Shown piece after piece: positions 6,323 to 8,111 of a stretch of 8,111 bases of DNA; within the stretch, counting starts at the first letter, position 1; the number at the start of each line of letters is the position of its first letter. Position numbers and translations under genes: made by a program. Origin of the DNA: Pseudomonadota bacterium (GTDB lineage: Bacteria; Pseudomonadota; Gammaproteobacteria; Burkholderiales; SG8-39); contig JAJZUN010000107.1 of the NCBI GenBank assembly GCA_021848555.1, positions 1-8,111 of the forward strand. Direction: 5' to 3'. The notes under the pieces were generated by a model. It was not told where the DNA came from and did not search any database. It saw nothing but the letters and a program-made list of their open reading frames with translations.

Positions 6323-6600
6323 CGCCCGGCCGCCGCCGTGGCGGGCAGCACCACCTGGGTGCGCGCGGCTTCGGGCACGCGCATATGCAGGCGATCGCGC
6401 GCGATTTTCTCGACGCGCGCATGCATCGCCCAGGTGCTTTGCTCGAGCTGCAGCTGACCCCATTCGACATCGAGCTGCTTGGCCTGCTCCTGCTCGCGCT
6501 CGAGCTCGCCGAACAGTTTCCGCGCCTTGTGCTGCGAGGTCACCAGGCCGAGCGCGCAGGCGGTGAGCAGCGCGAGGAGGATGAGGTTGATCCGCGCCAA
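6319..6600 (-). CDS. ftsL: Cell division protein FtsL
   Basis: FtsL is a small bitopic membrane protein that forms the FtsQLB complex and activates FtsWI at the septum. With a TTG start at 6600 it has 93 residues, a usual size for this group and shorter than the 121 of E. coli. The order is a very short N-terminus, a membrane helix (about 4-21), a heptad-like region rich in Glu, Gln and Lys likely to be a coiled coil (about 26-58), and the conserved MHARVEKIARDRLHMRVPE segment (59-77). No ATG or GTG lies in frame near the expected start. TTG begins the sequence MARINLILLALLTACALGLV, which matches the family start, one base after the rsmH stop. The stop overlaps the ftsI ATG. The family diverges strongly; identification rests on architecture, the C-terminal motif and position. 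Confidence 0.92.
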   Translation of the reverse strand: MARINLILLALLTACALGLVTSQHKARKLFGELEREQEQAKQLDVEWGQLQLEQSTWAMHARVEKIARDRLHMRVPEAARTQVVLPATAAAGR

Positions 6601-6601
6601 C

Positions 6602-7561
6602 TCAGGCCCCGGTGCGTTCGGCGACGCGCAGGGTCGCGCTGCGCGCGCGCGGATTGTCCGCGATCTCCTGCGCCGAAGGGCGCTGCGCCTTGCCGACCAG
6701 ACGCAGCCTCGCCTGCGGCAGCTCGCGCTCGCGCAGCGGCAGGCGTATCGGCACATCGGCGCGCGCGGCGTCGCGCATGAAGTGCTTTACGATGCGGTCC
6801 TCGAGTGAATGAAAGCTGACCACCGCCAGGCGCGCGCCCGGTTTCAGCAGTTCGAGGATTTGCGGCAGGGCTAACGACAAGTGCGCAAGCTCCTGATTGA
6901 CGTAAATCCGTACAGCCTGGAAGGTGCGCGTCGCCGGGTCCTTGTGTTTTTCCCGCGTGCGGACGGCCGCACCCACGATATCGGCAAGTTGCCCTGTGGT
7001 GACCACTGGCCCTCCTTGCCGAGCAGCAACAATCGCCTTTGCAATCTGTTTAGCAAACCGTTCTTCACCATAGTCGCGGATCACCTCCCTGATCTCGGCT
7101 TCCCCGGCCGTTTCCAGCCACTGTGCGGCGGTTTGCCCCCGGCTCGTGTCCATGCGCATATCGAGCGGGCCGTCGCGGCGAAAGCTGAATCCGCGCCCGG
7201 CGTCGTCGATCTGCGGCGAAGACACGCCCAGGTCGAGCAGCACCCCATCCACACGCTCCAGGCCGAGGCGCGCGAGCACGCCGGCCAGTTCTTCGAAGCT
7301 CGCATGCACCACGCTGAAGCGAGCGTCGCTTATTTCCGCTGCAGCCGCGACCGCCTGCGGATCCTTGTCGAGCGCGATCAGGCGCCCGTGCGCACCCAGC
7401 CGTTCCAGGATCAGGCGGCTGTGCCCCCCGCGTCCGAAAGTTGCATCGACATAGCAACCGTCGGCTTGTATCGCCAACGCATCGACCGCCTCCCGCAGCA
7501 GTACCGTGCGGTGCACACCCGCCGCCGCGGCGGGCGCCGCCTCATCCGCAGAGGCGGTCAC
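6602..7561 (-). CDS. rsmH: 16S rRNA (cytosine-1402-N4)-methyltransferase RsmH (MraW)
   Basis: RsmH methylates N4 of C1402 in 16S rRNA at the ribosomal P site, using S-adenosylmethionine in the cytoplasm. The protein has 319 residues, normal for the family. It begins with an Ala-rich tail and then the [13 protein letters not shown] motif (17-29). The SAM pocket is [10 protein letters not shown] (39-48) with the acidic ALDKDP (63-68). [13 protein letters not shown] (107-119), [12 protein letters not shown] (127-138), [14 protein letters not shown] (212-225) and [12 protein letters not shown] (248-259) follow in family order, and [10 protein letters not shown] (303-312) closes it. The start is taken as GTG at 7561, which overlaps the mraZ TGA as GTGA. 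The only other nearby possibility is the GTG preceding HRTVLL, which would remove the tail. A GGAAG about ten bases upstream may assist initiation. Confidence 0.96.
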   Translation of the reverse strand: MTASADEAAPAAAAGVHRTVLLREAVDALAIQADGCYVDATFGRGGHSRLILERLGAHGRLIALDKDPQAVAAAAEISDARFSVVHASFEELAGVLARLGLERVDGVLLDLGVSSPQIDDAGRGFSFRRDGPLDMRMDTSRGQTAAQWLETAGEAEIREVIRDYGEERFAKQIAKAIVAARQGGPVVTTGQLADIVGAAVRTREKHKDPATRTFQAVRIYVNQELAHLSLALPQILELLKPGARLAVVSFHSLEDRIVKHFMRDAARADVPIRLPLRERELPQARLRLVGKAQRPSAQEIADNPRARSATLRVAERTGA

Positions 7562-8007
7562 AGAGCAAAATCTTCCATCCCCGGCAGCAGCTGGGTCTGC
7601 GCCGTCAACTGCTGCAATTGTTTTTCCCAGGTGTCGTGATTCCAGATCTCGAAATGGCTGCCTTGACCGACCAGCATCACCGGCTTGTCCAGCTTGGCGA
7701 AATTGCGCAACTCGGGGGAGATCAACACGCGCCAGGCGGCGTCGATTTCGACTTCCTCGGCAAAGCCCACGAGCAGCCGTTTCCACACCGAGAAGCGCGC
7801 ATCGAGCGCCGGAAAGGCCATGACGCGCGCCCGTATCGGCGCCCAGGCGCTGGCCGGATAGAGCAACAGGCAACCGTCGGGATGCGCGGTGAGCACGACG
7901 CTGGATGCGGCCTGGGCGGAGGCGCCCTGCAGCGCATCGCGATGGCGCGAGGGAACGGTCAGGCGTCCTTTGGCATCTAGGCTTAAGGCTGCCGCACCCT
8001 GAAACAT
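7558..8007 (-). CDS. mraZ: Transcriptional regulator MraZ
   Basis: MraZ is a DNA-binding protein of the SpoVT/AbrB fold that forms ring-shaped oligomers and represses the dcw operon from its own promoter in E. coli. The protein has 149 residues, as usual. Two AbrB-type half-domains are visible. The first is around [17 protein letters not shown] (10-26), with the classical D-x-K-G-R. The second is around [15 protein letters not shown] (87-101) followed by [13 protein letters not shown] (110-122). In the second motif the position normally held by glycine is tryptophan (W92), an unusual change. The ATG at 8007 has an AAAGGGGGAG ribosome site just upstream. The TGA overlaps the rsmH GTG. The TGGGA boxes upstream fit its known binding pattern, so autoregulation is likely. 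Confidence 0.96.
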   Translation of the reverse strand: MFQGAAALSLDAKGRLTVPSRHRDALQGASAQAASSVVLTAHPDGCLLLYPASAWAPIRARVMAFPALDARFSVWKRLLVGFAEEVEIDAAWRVLISPELRNFAKLDKPVMLVGQGSHFEIWNHDTWEKQLQQLTAQTQLLPGMEDFAL

Positions 8008-8010
8008 CGA

Positions 8011-8020
8011 CTCCCCCTTT
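8011..8020 (-). promoter_or_regulatory. Ribosome binding site of mraZ
   Basis: The purine run AAAGGGGGAG on the minus strand ends three bases before the mraZ ATG. It is the strongest Shine-Dalgarno-like sequence in the window and fits the first gene of the operon, which cannot rely on coupling. Confidence 0.8.
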
Positions 8021-8047
8021 GCTTGTGTGAGCAGCGCGAGTGGAAAA

Positions 8048-8082
8048 TCCCATAATTTCCCACTAAAAACTACTATTTCCCA
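8048..8082 (-). promoter_or_regulatory. Phased TGGGA boxes, likely MraZ operator
   Basis: On the minus strand TGGGA occurs at 8082-8078, 8062-8058 and 8052-8048. The remaining 10-bp phase slot (8072-8068) holds a degenerate TAGTT. The period of exactly 10 bp, TGGGN followed by five bases, is the reported MraZ recognition pattern in E. coli. The first box begins at the last base of the -10 element and the others run into the leader, so bound MraZ would cover the transcription start. Operator identity is inferred from pattern and position. Confidence 0.75.
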
Positions 8083-8110
8083 CTTTAGAGGAGTTAATTC
8101 GTCAGGTCAA
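8082..8110 (-). promoter_or_regulatory. Sigma70-type promoter of the dcw operon (PmraZ)
   Basis: On the minus strand TTGACC (8110-8105, five of six consensus bases) is followed after 17 bases by TAAAGT (8087-8082, four of six). Transcription would start near 8075, leaving a leader of about 68 bases before mraZ. The surrounding DNA is AT-rich compared with the rest of the window. No other promoter is obvious, so this one probably drives the visible genes. Confidence 0.65.
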
Positions 8111-8111
8111 G

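Noticed and set aside
4370..6457. Plus-strand open frame of about 695 codons opposite ftsI and the murE start
   Set aside because: It is antisense to ftsI, whose catalytic motifs are intact. Long antisense frames are expected in high-GC codon-biased DNA, and the translation is a low-complexity Arg/Ala/His-rich sequence.

Overview
The window is the 5' part of a division and cell wall (dcw) cluster from a high-GC Gram-negative bacterium. All recognisable genes lie on the minus strand, so transcription runs from high to low coordinates. Several features point to a betaproteobacterium, without fixing a genus: MurE carries the DNPR signature for meso-diaminopimelate, MraY is long (384 residues), FtsL is short (93 residues), and MurF has the NNAQREHQEFM motif. 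The order mraZ-rsmH-ftsL-ftsI-murE-murF-mraY-murD is the classical one.

Layout from the promoter end: a sigma70-type promoter (8082-8110) overlaps a phased set of TGGGA boxes (8048-8082) that look like the operator for MraZ autoregulation. Then come mraZ (7558-8007), rsmH (6602-7561), ftsL (6319-6600), ftsI (4595-6322), murE (2964-4493), murF (1600-2967), mraY (344-1498) and the first 63 codons of murD (1-189), which runs off the window. Most junctions are 4-nt stop/start overlaps or nearly so, as expected for translational coupling. MraZ regulates the operon. RsmH methylates 16S rRNA. FtsL and FtsI belong to the septal peptidoglycan machinery. MurE, MurF, MraY and MurD build the UDP-MurNAc-peptide and lipid I precursors that FtsI finally crosslinks.

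Two places break the compact pattern. First, a 101-bp spacer between ftsI and murE holds a tandem heptamer repeat (GTGGTTC type) with a 25-nt inverted counterpart. It appears to be a small palindromic repeat element that has separated the two genes and left murE with a GTG start and no visible Shine-Dalgarno.

Second, and most interesting, mraY is bracketed by second copies of its own ends. The first 14 bp recur directly after the murF stop. The last 21 codons plus stop recur directly before murD, with eight nucleotide differences that are all synonymous. The intervening pieces form two short open frames (33 and 53 codons) that keep an unbroken chain of stop/start contacts from murF to murD. 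The simplest reading is that an orthologous mraY, with a little flanking DNA, replaced the body of the resident gene and left the old ends as scars. An assembly artefact or an old nested duplication is the alternative. No RNA genes, CRISPR arrays, insertion sequences or terminators were seen.
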